The notes below the pieces were generated by a model. It saw nothing but the letters and a program-made list of their open reading frames with translations, made no database searches and was not told where the DNA came from. Of a DNA stretch of 64,000 nucleotides, positions 35,732 through 45,507 are shown in pieces. Position numbers and translations under genes: made by a program. The stretch is taken from contig NZ_LVYV01000006.1 of the NCBI RefSeq assembly GCF_001618955.1, positions 1-64,000 on the forward strand. The letters run 5' to 3'. Positions within the stretch are counted from its first letter, which is position 1, and each line of letters starts with the position of its first letter. The DNA comes from Tardiphaga robiniae (GTDB lineage Bacteria; Pseudomonadota; Alphaproteobacteria; Rhizobiales; Xanthobacteraceae).

Positions 35732-36100
35732 TTACTTCTTCTTGCCGGCGATCGACTTGGCCGGACCCTTACGGGTGCGCGCATTGGTATGCGTGCGCTG
35801 GCCACGAACCGGCAGACCGCGACGATGACGCAAACCGCGATAGCAGCCGAGGTCCATCAGACGCTTGATGTTCATGCCCGTCTCACGACGAAGATCGCCC
35901 TCGACCAGATAGTCGCGGTCGATGACTTCGCGAATCTGCAGAACTTCCGCGTCGCTGAGCTGATTGACGCGGCGCTCTGGAGTGATCTTCACCTTCTCGA
36001 TGATATCGGCGGCGTTCTTCTGGCCGATGCCATGAATGTACTGCAGCGCGATCAGCACGCGCTTGTTGGTCGGGATGTTTACACCGGCGATACGGGCCAC
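35732..36100 (-). CDS. rpsM: 30S ribosomal protein S13
   Basis: 122 residues: [20 protein letters not shown] at the start, INQ-type helix region [20 protein letters not shown], and the basic [20 protein letters not shown] end followed by a lysine-rich tail. S13 contacts the P-site tRNA and the 50S subunit. First ribosomal gene after adk, with a 179-base gap in front that may hold a promoter. Confidence 0.97.
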   Translation of the reverse strand: MARIAGVNIPTNKRVLIALQYIHGIGQKNAADIIEKVKITPERRVNQLSDAEVLQIREVIDRDYLVEGDLRRETGMNIKRLMDLGCYRGLRHRRGLPVRGQRTHTNARTRKGPAKSIAGKKK

Positions 36101-36279
36101 AACTTCTCTCCTGTCACCAGTCCATCACGAACCGGCATTATCATCATTTGTCGGGCGGGTATTCACAAACGCGAACACGACGCCCGTCCCCTGGATTTCA
36201 GTGGGGCCCGGCATCGTTGGAATCTTCCGACTGGATGAGGGCCTTATTAAAGTATTCGACTTCGTTTCGTCAACCTGCT

Positions 36280-37209
36280 CTAGCGTTTGACGCGCTTTTT
36301 GCCGGCTTTCTTGGCCACTTTACCGGCCTTCTTGGCTGGCTTTTTGGCCGACTTGCTGGTTTTGGCCTTCGAAGCCGATTTTACAGCCTTTTTGGCCGCT
36401 TTTACAGCCTTTTTGACGGTTTTCTTGACGGTCTTCTTTACAGCTTTCTTGGCGGCCTTTGCCTTCTTGGCGACTTTTACCGGCGCCTTCTTGGCCTTCT
36501 TGACTGCCTTCACGGCTTTTTTGGCCGATTTGGCCGCTTTCTTGGCCGGAGCAGATCCACGCTTGGCGGCAGCGGCCTTCTTGGCGGACTTGCGGGCCGA
36601 CTTCTTCGCCGACTCATCGGCGGCGAGAATCGCTGCCAGCACGCGGTTGATCTCAGCCGTTACCTCTTCGATGGTCATCATGCCATCGATGGTCACCAGC
36701 TTCCTCTTCTCCGAATAATAATGCACCAGCGGCTCGGTCGAGGTGCGGTAGCTCGCCAAACGCTTCGACAGCACTTCCGGCGTATCATCGATGCGCACGG
36801 TCTCGCCGCGCTCCATCATCTGCGCGACACGGGCTTCGACACGCTGCAACAGCGCGCTCTCATTGACGCGGAGCTCAACGGCCGCATCGAGATGAAGCCC
36901 CTTGGACTTCAGCAGTGCATCCAGCGCTTCGGCCTGCGGCACGGTACGCGGGAAGCCGTCGAGGATGAAGCCGTTGGCGGCATCCTGCAACTCGATGCGA
37001 TCCGAAATGATCCCGATCACAATATCATCGGGCACCAAGCCGCCAGCGGCCATGATGTCCTTGGCCTTGAGGCCAACTTCGGTCTCGGCGGCCACGGCAG
37101 CACGCAGCATGTCACCGGTGGACAGCTGAACGATGTTGTGACGCTCGACAAGACGATGTGCCTGAGTTCCCTTGCCCGCCCCCGGCGGCCCGAGAAGAAT
37201 CAACCTCAT
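36280..37209 (-). CDS. adk: Adenylate kinase with a lysine/alanine-rich C-terminal tail
   Basis: 309 residues; normal bacterial Adk is about 190-220. Residues 1-200 are a complete short-LID adenylate kinase: P-loop GPPGAGKGT (7-15), STGDMLR (30-36), DGFPRT (84-89) and ARVAQMMERGETVRIDDTPE for the short lid without zinc cysteines. It interconverts ATP, ADP and AMP. Residues 201-309 are almost only Lys, Ala, Ser and Val, with about 45 lysines in 109 residues and repeated KKA/AKK units, like bacterial histone H1-like proteins; this part has no known role in catalysis. The start overlaps the secY stop by four bases (ATGA). Confidence 0.93.
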   Translation of the reverse strand: MRLILLGPPGAGKGTQAHRLVERHNIVQLSTGDMLRAAVAAETEVGLKAKDIMAAGGLVPDDIVIGIISDRIELQDAANGFILDGFPRTVPQAEALDALLKSKGLHLDAAVELRVNESALLQRVEARVAQMMERGETVRIDDTPEVLSKRLASYRTSTEPLVHYYSEKRKLVTIDGMMTIEEVTAEINRVLAAILAADESAKKSARKSAKKAAAAKRGSAPAKKAAKSAKKAVKAVKKAKKAPVKVAKKAKAAKKAVKKTVKKTVKKAVKAAKKAVKSASKAKTSKSAKKPAKKAGKVAKKAGKKRVKR

Positions 37210-38537
37210 TTGCGCCGGCCCCTCAGCTTCGACTTGCGGATCAAACCTTCATACTGGTGCGCCAGCAGATAGCCCTGCACCTGCGCCACAGTATCCATGG
37301 TGACACTGACCACGATCAGCAGCGACGTGCCGCCGAAGTAGAACGGCACCGAGGCGTAGGAAATCAGGATCTCGGGGATCAAGCAGACCACGGCGAGATA
37401 GGCAGCGCCGAGTACAGTGATGCGCGAGAGCACATAGTCGATGTATTCCGCGGTCCGCTCACCCGGGCGAATGCCTGGGATGAAGCCCCCGTGCTTCTTC
37501 AGATTGTCGGCAGTCTCGGTCGGGTTGAACACGATCGCCGTGTAGAAGAACGCGAAGAATACGATCAGCGACACATAGAAGATCAGGAACAGCGGACGGC
37601 CATGGCTGAGCTGCGTGGTCAGCCACTGGAACCATTCCGGCCCCTTCCCTGCGTTGAAGCTCGCGATAGTCGCTGGCAGCAACAGCAGCGATGACGCGAA
37701 GATCGGCGGGATCACGCCCGAGGTGTTGAGCTTCAGCGGCAGATGCGAGGATTGGCCCTCGAACATCTTGTTGCCGACCTGGCGCTTCGGATACTGGATC
37801 AGCAGGCGGCGCTGGGCGCGCTCCATGAACACGATAAAGGCGATCACGACCACGGCCATCACGATGACGACCAGGATCAGACCGGTCGACAGTGCGCCCT
37901 GACGACCCAGTTCGAGCATATTGGCGATCGCCGACGGGAGCTCCGCCACGATGCCGGCCAGAATGATCAGCGAGATGCCGTTGCCGATGCCGCGCGAAGT
38001 GATTTGCTCACCCAGCCACATCAGGAACATCGTGCCGCCGGTCAGCGTGACCGAGGTCGAGATCAGGAAGAACATGCCGGGTTCGCTGACGACATTGCCT
38101 GCGCCCTGCAGACCCGCCGCAATGGCATAGGACTGGAATGCAGCGAGGATGACAGTCAGGTAACGGGTGTACTGGTTCAGCGTCTTGCGGCCCGCTTCGC
38201 CCTCTTTCTTGAGAGCTTCGAGCTGGGGCGACACGGTGGTCAGCAGCTGAATGATAATCGATGCCGAAATATACGGCATGATGTTCAGCGCAAAAATCGC
38301 CATGCGATTGATGCCGCCGCCCGCGAACATGTTGAACATGCCGAGGATGCCGCCGGCCTGCTGCTTGAACACCTGTTCCCACGCGGCCGGATCGATGCCG
38401 GGCAGCGGAATATAGGTGCCGAGCCGATAAACAAGCAGCGCACCCAGTGTGAACCAGATGCGCTTCTTCAGTTCATCGGCCTTGCCGAGGGCCGAAAAGT
38501 TGAGGTTTGCTGCTAATTGCTCTGCTGCAGAGACCAT
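37206..38537 (-). CDS. secY: Preprotein translocase subunit SecY
   Basis: 443 residues with about ten transmembrane helices, the main channel of the Sec translocon. Recognisable parts: the N-terminal cytosolic RIWFTLGALLVYRLGTYIPL, the plug region AGGGINRMAIFALNIMPYIS, GNGISLIILAGIVAELPSAI, and the C-terminal FFYTAIVFNPTETADNLKKH and GGTSLLIVVSVTMDTVAQVQ. Usual alphaproteobacterial position between rplO and adk. Confidence 0.97.
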   Translation of the reverse strand: MVSAAEQLAANLNFSALGKADELKKRIWFTLGALLVYRLGTYIPLPGIDPAAWEQVFKQQAGGILGMFNMFAGGGINRMAIFALNIMPYISASIIIQLLTTVSPQLEALKKEGEAGRKTLNQYTRYLTVILAAFQSYAIAAGLQGAGNVVSEPGMFFLISTSVTLTGGTMFLMWLGEQITSRGIGNGISLIILAGIVAELPSAIANMLELGRQGALSTGLILVVIVMAVVVIAFIVFMERAQRRLLIQYPKRQVGNKMFEGQSSHLPLKLNTSGVIPPIFASSLLLLPATIASFNAGKGPEWFQWLTTQLSHGRPLFLIFYVSLIVFFAFFYTAIVFNPTETADNLKKHGGFIPGIRPGERTAEYIDYVLSRITVLGAAYLAVVCLIPEILISYASVPFYFGGTSLLIVVSVTMDTVAQVQGYLLAHQYEGLIRKSKLRGRRK

Positions 38538-38568
38538 GTTTGGCTTTCTCCCGCGCCCCTTTCGCCAT

Positions 38569-38592
38569 CATGCCCCGAAAGAGCGGGGCATG
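38569..38592 (-). other. Intercistronic hairpin between rplO and secY
   Basis: Arms catgccccg and cggggcatg with the loop aaagag, in the 150-base gap between rplO (stop at 38688) and secY (start at 38537). There is no U-run on the minus strand, so processing or stability is more likely than termination. Confidence 0.6.
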
Positions 38593-38687
38593 CAGCGGAG
38601 GCCGGACATTATTTGGTGCTCGGCATTGATAAAATCTACTGCCACATCACGCAAGGCCGCCCACAGACGCAGGCGATGCCGCAGATG

Positions 38688-39173
38688 TTACGCAGCTTCG
38701 CCGTCGGCCTTCTTCGGCGCAATGATCTTCACCGAACCGCCGGCCTTCTCGATGGCTTCGATCGCCGTCTTGGTGGCGCCGTGCACTTCGATGTTGATCT
38801 TGGCCTTGATCTCGCCACGGCCGAGAACACGCACACCAGCCTTCGAGCGGCGCAGAACGCCAGCCTTCACCAGCGATTCAGCGTTGATCACGGCCTTGAT
38901 GTCGATGGTCTTCGCATCGATCGCGTCCTGGAGGCGGTCCAGGTTGATCTCGGCGTAATCGAGACGGAAGATGTTGTTGAAGCCGCGCTTCGGCAGACGA
39001 CGATGCAACGGCATCTGGCCGCCCTCGAAGCCCTTGATGCGGACGCCCGAACGCGCGGTCTGGCCCTTGCCGCCGCGGCCCGCGGTCTTGCCCTTGCCGG
39101 AGCCGATGCCACGGCCGACGCGCATACGCTTCTTACGGGAGCCGGCGTTATCGGCGATATCGCTGAGCTTCAT
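38688..39173 (-). CDS. rplO: 50S ribosomal protein L15
   Basis: 161 residues: [20 protein letters not shown] and [20 protein letters not shown] in the basic N-terminal extension, then [20 protein letters not shown]15 lies at the centre of the 50S subunit and is a late assembly protein. Confidence 0.97.
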   Translation of the reverse strand: MKLSDIADNAGSRKKRMRVGRGIGSGKGKTAGRGGKGQTARSGVRIKGFEGGQMPLHRRLPKRGFNNIFRLDYAEINLDRLQDAIDAKTIDIKAVINAESLVKAGVLRRSKAGVRVLGRGEIKAKINIEVHGATKTAIEAIEKAGGSVKIIAPKKADGEAA

Positions 39174-39250
39174 CGTTCTTTTCCCTGTTTCGCCCTGTCT
39201 TCCCGAGGCTTACCGGCAGATCCGGACCTCGAAGGTCAACAGTGTCATCC

Positions 39251-39273
39251 CTGCGGCAACCTGGCGGCCGCAG
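39251..39273 (-). other. Intercistronic hairpin between rpmD and rplO
   Basis: Arms ctgcggc and gccgcag with a nine-base loop in the 115-base gap between rpmD and rplO. Shorter and weaker than the neighbouring intercistronic hairpins. Confidence 0.4.
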
Positions 39274-39288
39274 TGAGACGACGTGAAC

Positions 39289-39483
39289 TTACTTATCCTC
39301 GACCACGCGGACGAGGTGCTGCACCTTGGTGATCATGCCGCGAACTTCAGGAGTGTCCTGCAATTCGCTGACGCGACCGATCTTGTTGAGCTTGAGGCCG
39401 ATCAGCGTAGAACGCTGCGAGTGGTGCCGGCGAATTGCGCTGGCGACCTGCTCGACCTTGATCATCTTTGCGGCCTTGGCCAT
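39289..39483 (-). CDS. rpmD: 50S ribosomal protein L30
   Basis: 64 residues, normal for L30: [49 protein letters not shown]. It lies between rpsE and rplO as in other spc operons. A dispersed-type hairpin sits just upstream, between rpsE and this gene. Confidence 0.96.
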   Translation of the reverse strand: MAKAAKMIKVEQVASAIRRHHSQRSTLIGLKLNKIGRVSELQDTPEVRGMITKVQHLVRVVEDK

Positions 39484-39512
39484 CGTGATAACTCCAAAAG
39501 ACTTCTTAGAGT

Positions 39513-39560
39513 GGCATGATCCTATCGGAAAACCGGAAAACCACTTTTCCGGATCATGCC
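39513..39560. repeat. Rhizobial-type dispersed hairpin element
   Basis: Outer arms ggcatgatcc (39513-39522) and ggatcatgcc (39551-39560), with a second pair cggaaaa/ttttccg inside. The gcatgatcc...ttttccggatcatgc layout is that of a short intergenic palindrome repeated in many rhizobial and Bradyrhizobium genomes. Here it fills the 80-base gap between rpsE and rpmD in an essential operon. It occurs only once in this window, so the dispersed nature is from knowledge, not seen. Confidence 0.7.
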
Positions 39561-39563
39561 TCG

Positions 39564-40136
39564 TTATTCGGCAACCAGCTCGGCGTCACCGCCAACGCGG
39601 CGCGACTGCAGGGTGGACACCTTGATGTTGCGGCGAGCAGCAACCGAACGCGGCGAATCCTGATGCTTCAGCGCGTCGAAAGTGGCGCGAACCATGTTGT
39701 AAGGATTCGACGAACCGATCGACTTGGCCACCACGTCCTGGATACCCAGCGTTTCGAACACAGCGCGCATCGGACCGCCGGCGATGATGCCGGTACCAGC
39801 CGGAGCAGCACGCAGATACACGCGACCCGCGCCATGACGGCCAGCGATGTCGTGATGCAGCGTGCGACCTTCGCGCAGAGCGACGCGCGTCAGGTTGCGC
39901 TTGGCCGACTCGGTTGCCTTGCGGATTGCTTCGGGAACTTCACGGGCCTTACCGTGACCAAACCCAACCCTGCCCTTCTGATCGCCAATGACGACCAGAG
40001 CTGCAAAGCCAAAGCGCTTACCGCCCTTGACGACCTTCGCCACACGATTGATGTGGACGAGCTTGTCGACGAACTCACTATCACGCTCTTCCCGGGGGCC
40101 CCGGTCGCGTCCGCCGCGTTCGCGTTCACCTGCCAT
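39564..40136 (-). CDS. rpsE: 30S ribosomal protein S5
   Basis: 190 residues from the ATG at 40136, with a short Arg/Glu-rich N-terminus. S5 signatures: [48 protein letters not shown]-type stretch [16 protein letters not shown]5 shapes the mRNA entry site and affects decoding accuracy. Confidence 0.96.
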   Translation of the reverse strand: MAGERERGGRDRGPREERDSEFVDKLVHINRVAKVVKGGKRFGFAALVVIGDQKGRVGFGHGKAREVPEAIRKATESAKRNLTRVALREGRTLHHDIAGRHGAGRVYLRAAPAGTGIIAGGPMRAVFETLGIQDVVAKSIGSSNPYNMVRATFDALKHQDSPRSVAARRNIKVSTLQSRRVGGDAELVAE

Positions 40137-40223
40137 GGTGTTTTCCAATCCTTGCGAAGCTTTCGCTTCTAACCCTGTGTCCGTTCAAATCTGCAACTTG
40201 CAAATCAACGAAAGTGAAATCGC

Positions 40224-40586
40224 TTAGAAGCTGAGCCCGCCTTCGCGAGCCGCATCTGCCAGCGCCTTGACGCGGCCGTGGTACAGATACTGACCACGGT
40301 CGAACACCACTTCCTTGACGCCATTCTTGACCGCGCGCTCTGCCAGCAGCTTGCCGACAGCCTGCGCCGCATCGACGTCCGCACCGGTCTTGCCGGTTTC
40401 GCGCATCGCCTTCTCCAGCGACGACGCGGAAGCGAGCGTCTCGCCCTTCAGGTCGTCGATGACCTGCGCGTAGATGTGCTTCGACGAGCGGAAGATCGAC
40501 AGGCGCGGACGGCCATTGGCAGTCCGGCGGAGCGAGAGCCGCACGCGTTGCTTGCGCCGGGCATTCGTAATCTTGAGTTTCGACAT
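40224..40586 (-). CDS. rplR: 50S ribosomal protein L18
   Basis: 120 residues; binds 5S rRNA in the central protuberance. [40 protein letters not shown] and [20 protein letters not shown] are typical. It lies between rplF and rpsE, with an 87-base gap to the latter. Confidence 0.97.
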   Translation of the reverse strand: MSKLKITNARRKQRVRLSLRRTANGRPRLSIFRSSKHIYAQVIDDLKGETLASASSLEKAMRETGKTGADVDAAQAVGKLLAERAVKNGVKEVVFDRGQYLYHGRVKALADAAREGGLSF

Positions 40587-40597
40587 GACCGGCTCCG

Positions 40598-41131
40598 TTA
40601 CTTCTTCTTGCCTTCCTTGCGGAAGATAAACTCGTCGGAATAACGTACGCCCTTGCCCTTATAGGGCTCTGGCGGACGATAGCTGCGGATCTCCGCGGCT
40701 ACCTGACCGACGCGCTGCGAGTCGTTGCCGGCGACGTTGATCTCGGTCGGCTTCGGCACCGTGATGGTGATGCCTTCCGGGATCGCGTAGACGACATCGT
40801 GGCTGTAACCGAGCGCCAGCTGCAGATTCTTGCCCTGCAGGGCCGCACGATAACCGACGCCGGTGATTTCGAGCTTCTTCTCGAAACCCTTGGTAACGCC
40901 TTCGAGCAGATTCGCGATCTGCGCGCGAGCCGTACCGTACAGTGCACGGGCGCGATTGGTTTCGACGCGAGGAGCAACCTTGATTGCGCCCTCTTCCATC
41001 TTCACCAACACGTCGTCGTGCACGACGAACTGAAGAGCGCCCTTGGGGCCCTTCATCTTGACGGTCTGGCCTTCGACGGACGCGGTAACTCCCGCGGTCA
41101 CCGCCACTGGCTTCTTGCCAACTCGTGACAT
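40598..41131 (-). CDS. rplF: 50S ribosomal protein L6
   Basis: 177 residues from [15 protein letters not shown]; the frame runs 16 codons further upstream but into the rpsH end. Two-domain L6 with [40 protein letters not shown], and the C-terminal [19 protein letters not shown]. It sits near the factor-binding site at the base of the L7/L12 stalk. Confidence 0.97.
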   Translation of the reverse strand: MSRVGKKPVAVTAGVTASVEGQTVKMKGPKGALQFVVHDDVLVKMEEGAIKVAPRVETNRARALYGTARAQIANLLEGVTKGFEKKLEITGVGYRAALQGKNLQLALGYSHDVVYAIPEGITITVPKPTEINVAGNDSQRVGQVAAEIRSYRPPEPYKGKGVRYSDEFIFRKEGKKK

Positions 41132-41144
41132 GACTGATCCTTCC

Positions 41145-41543
41145 TCAGAACACCGTGAAGAGAACTTCGCCGCCCACATTCGCGTCGCGCGCGTCGTGGT
41201 CAGCCATAATTCCCTTGGGCGTCGACAAAACGGAGATACCGAGGCCGTTCTTCACGCGCGGCAAGTTCTTCACCGAGACGTACACGCGACGTCCTGGCTT
41301 CGAAACACGCTCGATTTCGCGGATGACCGGTTCGCCATCGAAATACTTGAGTTCGATCTCGAGTTCGGAGCGGCCCGACGAATGCTCGACGCTGGCGAAG
41401 CCACGGATGTAGCCTTCGCTCTTCAGCACTTCGAGCACGTTCGCGCGCATCTTGGAGCCCGGGGTCGAAACCTTGGACTTGGTACGCATCTGCGCATTGC
41501 GGATGCGGGTGATGAGATCGCTGATTGGATCGTGGGTCGACAT
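41145..41543 (-). CDS. rpsH: 30S ribosomal protein S8
   Basis: 132 residues: [56 protein letters not shown] and [21 protein letters not shown]8 binds 16S helix 21 and in enterobacteria represses the spc operon by binding mRNA at rplE; whether that holds here is unknown. Confidence 0.97.
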   Translation of the reverse strand: MSTHDPISDLITRIRNAQMRTKSKVSTPGSKMRANVLEVLKSEGYIRGFASVEHSSGRSELEIELKYFDGEPVIREIERVSKPGRRVYVSVKNLPRVKNGLGISVLSTPKGIMADHDARDANVGGEVLFTVF

Positions 41544-41555
41544 GTTCCGCCCCCC

Positions 41556-41861
41556 TTACCAGCTTGACTTCACGAGCCCGGGAACCAGGCCCTTCGAGCC
41601 CAGTTCACGCAGCGCGATACGGCTGAGCTTGTTGATACGATAGACCGAATGCGGACGACCGGTGATTTCGCAACGGTTCATGACCCGAACGGGCGATGAA
41701 TTGCGCGGAAGCTCGGCGAGCTTCAGCGTCGCGGCGAACCGCTCTTCCATCGGCTTGGTCTTGTCGGCGATGATGGCCTTCAGACGCGCGCGCTTCGGCG
41801 CTGCGTTTGCGGACATCTTCTTCCGACGGTTGTTCTTCTCGATCGAACTCTTCTTTGCCAT
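41556..41861 (-). CDS. rpsN: 30S ribosomal protein S14
   Basis: 101 residues, the long zinc-free type: [20 protein letters not shown] with no CxxC ribbon, then [20 protein letters not shown] and [20 protein letters not shown]. It lies in the head of the 30S subunit. Correctly placed between rplE and rpsH. Confidence 0.97.
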   Translation of the reverse strand: MAKKSSIEKNNRRKKMSANAAPKRARLKAIIADKTKPMEERFAATLKLAELPRNSSPVRVMNRCEITGRPHSVYRINKLSRIALRELGSKGLVPGLVKSSW

Positions 41862-41904
41862 GCTTGGCTCCTGGGTTACCGCGTTTGAGAAGCTTTTCAG
41901 CTAC

Positions 41905-42465
41905 TCACTGCCGGAACGGGAAATTGAAAGCGGTCAACAAAGCGCGGGCCTCGTCGTCGGTGCGGGCGGTGGTGCACACCGTGATGTCCATGCCCAGCGA
42001 CGTATCCCCGGCCTTATCGAAATCGATTTCCGGGAAAATGATGTGCTCTTTGAGACCGAGCGAATAGTTGCCACGGCCGTCGAAGCTCTTCGCGTTCAGG
42101 CCACGGAAATCTCGCACGCGCGGCAAAGCCACGTTCACCAGACGATCGATGAACTCGTACATCTTGATCTTCCGGAGAGTCACCTTGGCGCCGATCGGCT
42201 GGTTTTCACGCAGCTTGAAGGTCGCGATAGCAACGCGCGAATAGGTCACGATGGCCTTCTGACCGGCAATCAGCGACAGGTCGCTGGCAGCGGTTTCGGC
42301 CTTCTTGCGGTCGTTGACGGCTTCGCCAACGCCCATGTTCAGCACGATCTTGTCGAGGCGCGGAACCTGCATAACGTTTTCGTAGCCGAACTGTTCAGTC
42401 AGCTTGGCACGAATGGACTTGTCGTATTCGACGCGCAGGCGCGGAATGTAGACGGTCTCAGACAT
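41905..42465 (-). CDS. rplE: 50S ribosomal protein L5
   Basis: 186 residues from [20 protein letters not shown] at 42465; the frame continues upstream, but that part overlaps rplX and has no L5 similarity. [40 protein letters not shown] and [20 protein letters not shown] are diagnostic. L5 binds 5S rRNA and P-site tRNA. The start overlaps the end of rplX by eight bases, so translation is coupled. Confidence 0.97.
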   Translation of the reverse strand: MSETVYIPRLRVEYDKSIRAKLTEQFGYENVMQVPRLDKIVLNMGVGEAVNDRKKAETAASDLSLIAGQKAIVTYSRVAIATFKLRENQPIGAKVTLRKIKMYEFIDRLVNVALPRVRDFRGLNAKSFDGRGNYSLGLKEHIIFPEIDFDKAGDTSLGMDITVCTTARTDDEARALLTAFNFPFRQ

Positions 42466-42772
42466 CGATCTCTGCTCCCGAACGCTTGGCGATGCGCACC
42501 TTGGTGCCATCAGCCTGGATCTTGAAACCAACGCGAGTCGGCTTGCCGTCCTTGCCGACGATCGCGATGTTGGACAGTTGGATCGGCGCCTCTTTTGAGA
42601 TGATGCCGCCTTCCTGTGCCTGGGTCTGCTTCTGGTGACGCTTGACCAGGTTGACGCCGCGAACCAGCGCCTTGCCCTCGGTCGGGCGCACTTCAAACAC
42701 TTCGCCGGTACGGCCCTTGTCGCGACCGTTCAGCACGATGACCTTGTCACCCTTGCGAATTTTGGCAGCCAT
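42458..42772 (-). CDS. rplX: 50S ribosomal protein L24
   Basis: 104 residues: [20 protein letters not shown] (KOW motif), [20 protein letters not shown] and [20 protein letters not shown]. An assembly initiator of the 50S subunit near the tunnel exit. Its ATG overlaps the rplN stop by one base, and its end overlaps the rplE start. Confidence 0.97.
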   Translation of the reverse strand: MAAKIRKGDKVIVLNGRDKGRTGEVFEVRPTEGKALVRGVNLVKRHQKQTQAQEGGIISKEAPIQLSNIAIVGKDGKPTRVGFKIQADGTKVRIAKRSGAEIDV

Positions 42773-43140
42773 TACAGCACCTCCGGCGCAAGCGAGATGA
42801 TCTTCATGTGGTTCTTGGCGCGCAGCTCACGCGGCACGGGCCCGAAGATACGGGTACCGATCGGCTCGGACTGATTGTTGATCAGCACGGCAGCGTTGCG
42901 ATCGAAGCGGATGACAGAGCCATCCGGGCGGCGAATGTCCTTGCGGACGCGCACGACGACCGCCTTCATGACGTCGCCCTTCTTCACCTTCCCGCGTGGG
43001 ATGGCTTCCTTGATCGATACGACAATTACGTCGCCAACGGATGCATAACGGCGCTTGGATCCACCAATCACCTTAATGCACATGACACGGCGTGCGCCTG
43101 AATTATCGGCCACGTCGAGGTTGGTCTGCATCTGAATCAT
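42772..43140 (-). CDS. rplN: 50S ribosomal protein L14
   Basis: 122 residues, standard length: [79 protein letters not shown]. Lies at the subunit interface. Confidence 0.98.
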   Translation of the reverse strand: MIQMQTNLDVADNSGARRVMCIKVIGGSKRRYASVGDVIVVSIKEAIPRGKVKKGDVMKAVVVRVRKDIRRPDGSVIRFDRNAAVLINNQSEPIGTRIFGPVPRELRAKNHMKIISLAPEVL

Positions 43141-43182
43141 TGATGCACCTCGTCCTCTTTTTGATGCGCAAAGCGCGCGTTT

Positions 43183-43431
43183 TTAGGCAGTCTTCTTCTG
43201 TTCGCCCCGGACAACCGTCCAGTGCTTCAGCTTCGACATCGGCTTGCTCTCTTCGATCCACACCATGTCGCCCGGCTTGAACTCACTGTTCTCGTCGTGG
43301 GCATGGTAGTTTTTCGAACGGCGGATGGTCTTCTTGTAGATCGGGTGCGTAAAGCGACGGTCAACGCGAACAACAACCGTCTTGGTCTGCTTGTCGCTGA
43401 CGACCACGCCCTGCAAAGTACGTTTTGGCAT
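43183..43431 (-). CDS. rpsQ: 30S ribosomal protein S17
   Basis: 82 residues from [20 protein letters not shown] at 43431; the longer open frame runs into rpmC and is not part of the protein. [20 protein letters not shown] and [17 protein letters not shown] are typical. S17 is an early 16S-binding protein. An 11-base space separates it from rpmC. Confidence 0.97.
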   Translation of the reverse strand: MPKRTLQGVVVSDKQTKTVVVRVDRRFTHPIYKKTIRRSKNYHAHDENSEFKPGDMVWIEESKPMSKLKHWTVVRGEQKKTA

Positions 43432-43441
43432 GTTCGGCCCC

Positions 43442-43651
43442 TTACTTCGACTTACCGTCGCGCTTTTGCGCGGCGATCGTCTTGATGCGTGCAATATCAC
43501 GACGAGCCTCACGAAGGCGCGTCGTATTTTCCAGCTGCCCAGTGGCACGCTGGAAGCGCAGGTTGAAGCGCTCCTTCTTCAGATTGAGGACGGCGTCGTC
43601 CATCTGATCGGGGCTCATTGCGCGGATATCGCTGGATTTCATATCGGCCAT
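43442..43651 (-). CDS. rpmC: 50S ribosomal protein L29
   Basis: 69 residues from the ATG at 43651 ([20 protein letters not shown]), four bases after the rplP stop. The helical-hairpin signature [20 protein letters not shown] followed by [12 protein letters not shown] is clear. It lies at the nascent-chain exit, where the trigger factor docks. Confidence 0.96.
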   Translation of the reverse strand: MADMKSSDIRAMSPDQMDDAVLNLKKERFNLRFQRATGQLENTTRLREARRDIARIKTIAAQKRDGKSK

Positions 43652-43655
43652 GGCT

Positions 43656-44069
43656 TTACTCCGCAATGCGCGTAACGAAACGCGTCTTGATCGGCAGCTT
43701 GGCGGCAGCGAGGGTCATCGCTTCCTTGGCAATCTGCGTGGTGACACCGTCGATCTCGAAGATCACTCGGCCTGGCTTGACGCGCGCAACCCACAGTTCC
43801 GGGGTACCCTTGCCGGAGCCCATTCGGACTTCAGCGGGCTTCTTCGAAACCGGAAGATCCGGGAAAATGCGGATCCAGACGCGGCCGGCACGCTTCATGT
43901 GGCGGGTCAGCGCGCGACGGGCAGCTTCGATCTGACGCGCGGTCAGACGTTCCGGCGCCATTGCCTTCAGGCCGAACTGACCGAAAGCCAGCGTGGCGCC
44001 CGAAGTCGCAACGCCGTGGATCCGGCCCTTATGCGCCTTCCGGAACTTGGTCTTCTTTGGTTGCATCAT
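43656..44069 (-). CDS. rplP: 50S ribosomal protein L16
   Basis: 137 residues: [60 protein letters not shown] and [21 protein letters not shown]16 organises the A-site region and is among the last proteins assembled. Confidence 0.97.
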   Translation of the reverse strand: MMQPKKTKFRKAHKGRIHGVATSGATLAFGQFGLKAMAPERLTARQIEAARRALTRHMKRAGRVWIRIFPDLPVSKKPAEVRMGSGKGTPELWVARVKPGRVIFEIDGVTTQIAKEAMTLAAAKLPIKTRFVTRIAE

Positions 44070-44101
44070 GGCTTACGCCCTCAAACCTTCTAATTAAACG
44101 C

Positions 44102-44800
44102 TCAAGCAGCGTCGCGACGCGGCCGGGAATTGTCACCCTCGGCCATGCGCTTGTCCTGAGCCATCGGATCGTGCTCAAGGATTTCGCCCTTGAAGATCCA
44201 GACCTTGACGCCGCAGGTGCCGAACGTCGTGAACGCGGTGGCTACGCCGTAATCGATATCCGCACGCAGCGTGTGCAGCGGCACGCGACCTTCGCGATAC
44301 CATTCCATACGCGCGATTTCCGCACCGCCCAGACGACCCGAGCAGTTGATACGAATGCCTTCGGCGCCGAGACGCATTGCCGACTGCACTGCCCGCTTCA
44401 TCGCACGGCGGAACGCAACGCGGCGCTCGAGCTGCTGTGCGATCGACTCGGCGACCAGGGTCGCATCGAGCTCCGGCTTGCGGATTTCGACGATGTTGAT
44501 CACCACGTCCGACGAGGTGATGTCGGCAACCTTCTTGCGAAGCTTGTCGATGTCGGCGCCCTTCTTACCGATCACGACACCCGGACGAGCCGACTGGATC
44601 GTGACGCGGCACTTCTTGTGCGGGCGCTCGATGATGATCTTGGCGACGGCAGCCTGCTTGAGTTCCTTGTGCAGGATCTCGCGGATCTTGACGTCTTCGT
44701 GCAGCAACTTGCCGTATTCGTTCTTGCCGGCATACCAACGTGAATCCCACGTACGGTTGATGCCAAGACGCAGACCGATTGGATTGATCTTCTGACCCAT
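44102..44800 (-). CDS. rpsC: 30S ribosomal protein S3
   Basis: 232 residues from [20 protein letters not shown]. The KH domain carries [20 protein letters not shown], and the C-terminal domain has [20 protein letters not shown] and [17 protein letters not shown]3 forms part of the mRNA entry tunnel and helicase. Confidence 0.98.
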   Translation of the reverse strand: MGQKINPIGLRLGINRTWDSRWYAGKNEYGKLLHEDVKIREILHKELKQAAVAKIIIERPHKKCRVTIQSARPGVVIGKKGADIDKLRKKVADITSSDVVINIVEIRKPELDATLVAESIAQQLERRVAFRRAMKRAVQSAMRLGAEGIRINCSGRLGGAEIARMEWYREGRVPLHTLRADIDYGVATAFTTFGTCGVKVWIFKGEILEHDPMAQDKRMAEGDNSRPRRDAA

Positions 44801-44819
44801 CTTATTCTCCTGCGCCTGC

Positions 44820-45206
44820 TTACGCTGCTGCTTCTGCTTCGACCTGACGAACGACAATCGTCAGCTGCGCAAACGGTTTAAAGATACGGCCCGAACGGCC
44901 ACGGCCGCGCGGACTGAAACGCTTCATGACGATGCCCTTGCCAACATGCGCCTCGGAGACGATCAGCGCGTCAACGTCGAGGTCATGGTTGTTCTCGGCA
45001 TTTGCGATTGCCGATTCCAGGCACTTCTTCACGTCGACCGCGATCCGCTTGCGCGAGAACTGCAGGTCGGCGAGCGCAGCCGAGGCCTTACGGCCGCGGA
45101 TCATCTGCGCAACCAGGTTCAGCTTCTGCGGGCTCACGCGCAACATGCGGGCGATCGCCTTGGCCTCGTTATCCGGGAGGCTCCGTTCGCGCTTTGGCTT
45201 GCTCAT
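44820..45206 (-). CDS. rplV: 50S ribosomal protein L22
   Basis: 128 residues with a short charged N-terminus ([20 protein letters not shown]), then [40 protein letters not shown] and the extended tunnel-loop region [20 protein letters not shown]. It lines the nascent-peptide tunnel at the constriction. Confidence 0.97.
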   Translation of the reverse strand: MSKPKRERSLPDNEAKAIARMLRVSPQKLNLVAQMIRGRKASAALADLQFSRKRIAVDVKKCLESAIANAENNHDLDVDALIVSEAHVGKGIVMKRFSPRGRGRSGRIFKPFAQLTIVVRQVEAEAAA

Positions 45207-45216
45207 GACTTAGTCC

Positions 45217-45495
45217 TCAGCCCTTCTTGGCTTTCTTGTCGCCGGCGTGGCCATGGAAGGTACGGGTCGGCGAGAACTCGCCGAACTTGTGACCAACCAT
45301 TTCCTCGTTCACAGCGACAGGTACATGCTTCTGGCCGTTGTAAACGCCGAAGGTGAGACCCACGAACTGCGGCAAGATCGTCGAGCGACGGCTCCAGATC
45401 TTGATCACATCATGACGACCAGACGAACGAGCGACATCTGCCTTCTTGAGCAGCGAACCCTCGACGAACGGGCCTTTCCAGACTGAACGAACCAT
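45217..45495 (-). CDS. rpsS: 30S ribosomal protein S19
   Basis: 92 residues: [60 protein letters not shown] and LGEFSPTR-like [20 protein letters not shown]. It lies in the head of the 30S subunit next to S13. Confidence 0.98.
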   Translation of the reverse strand: MVRSVWKGPFVEGSLLKKADVARSSGRHDVIKIWSRRSTILPQFVGLTFGVYNGQKHVPVAVNEEMVGHKFGEFSPTRTFHGHAGDKKAKKG

Positions 45496-45507
45496 GTCCG
45501 GCGATCC

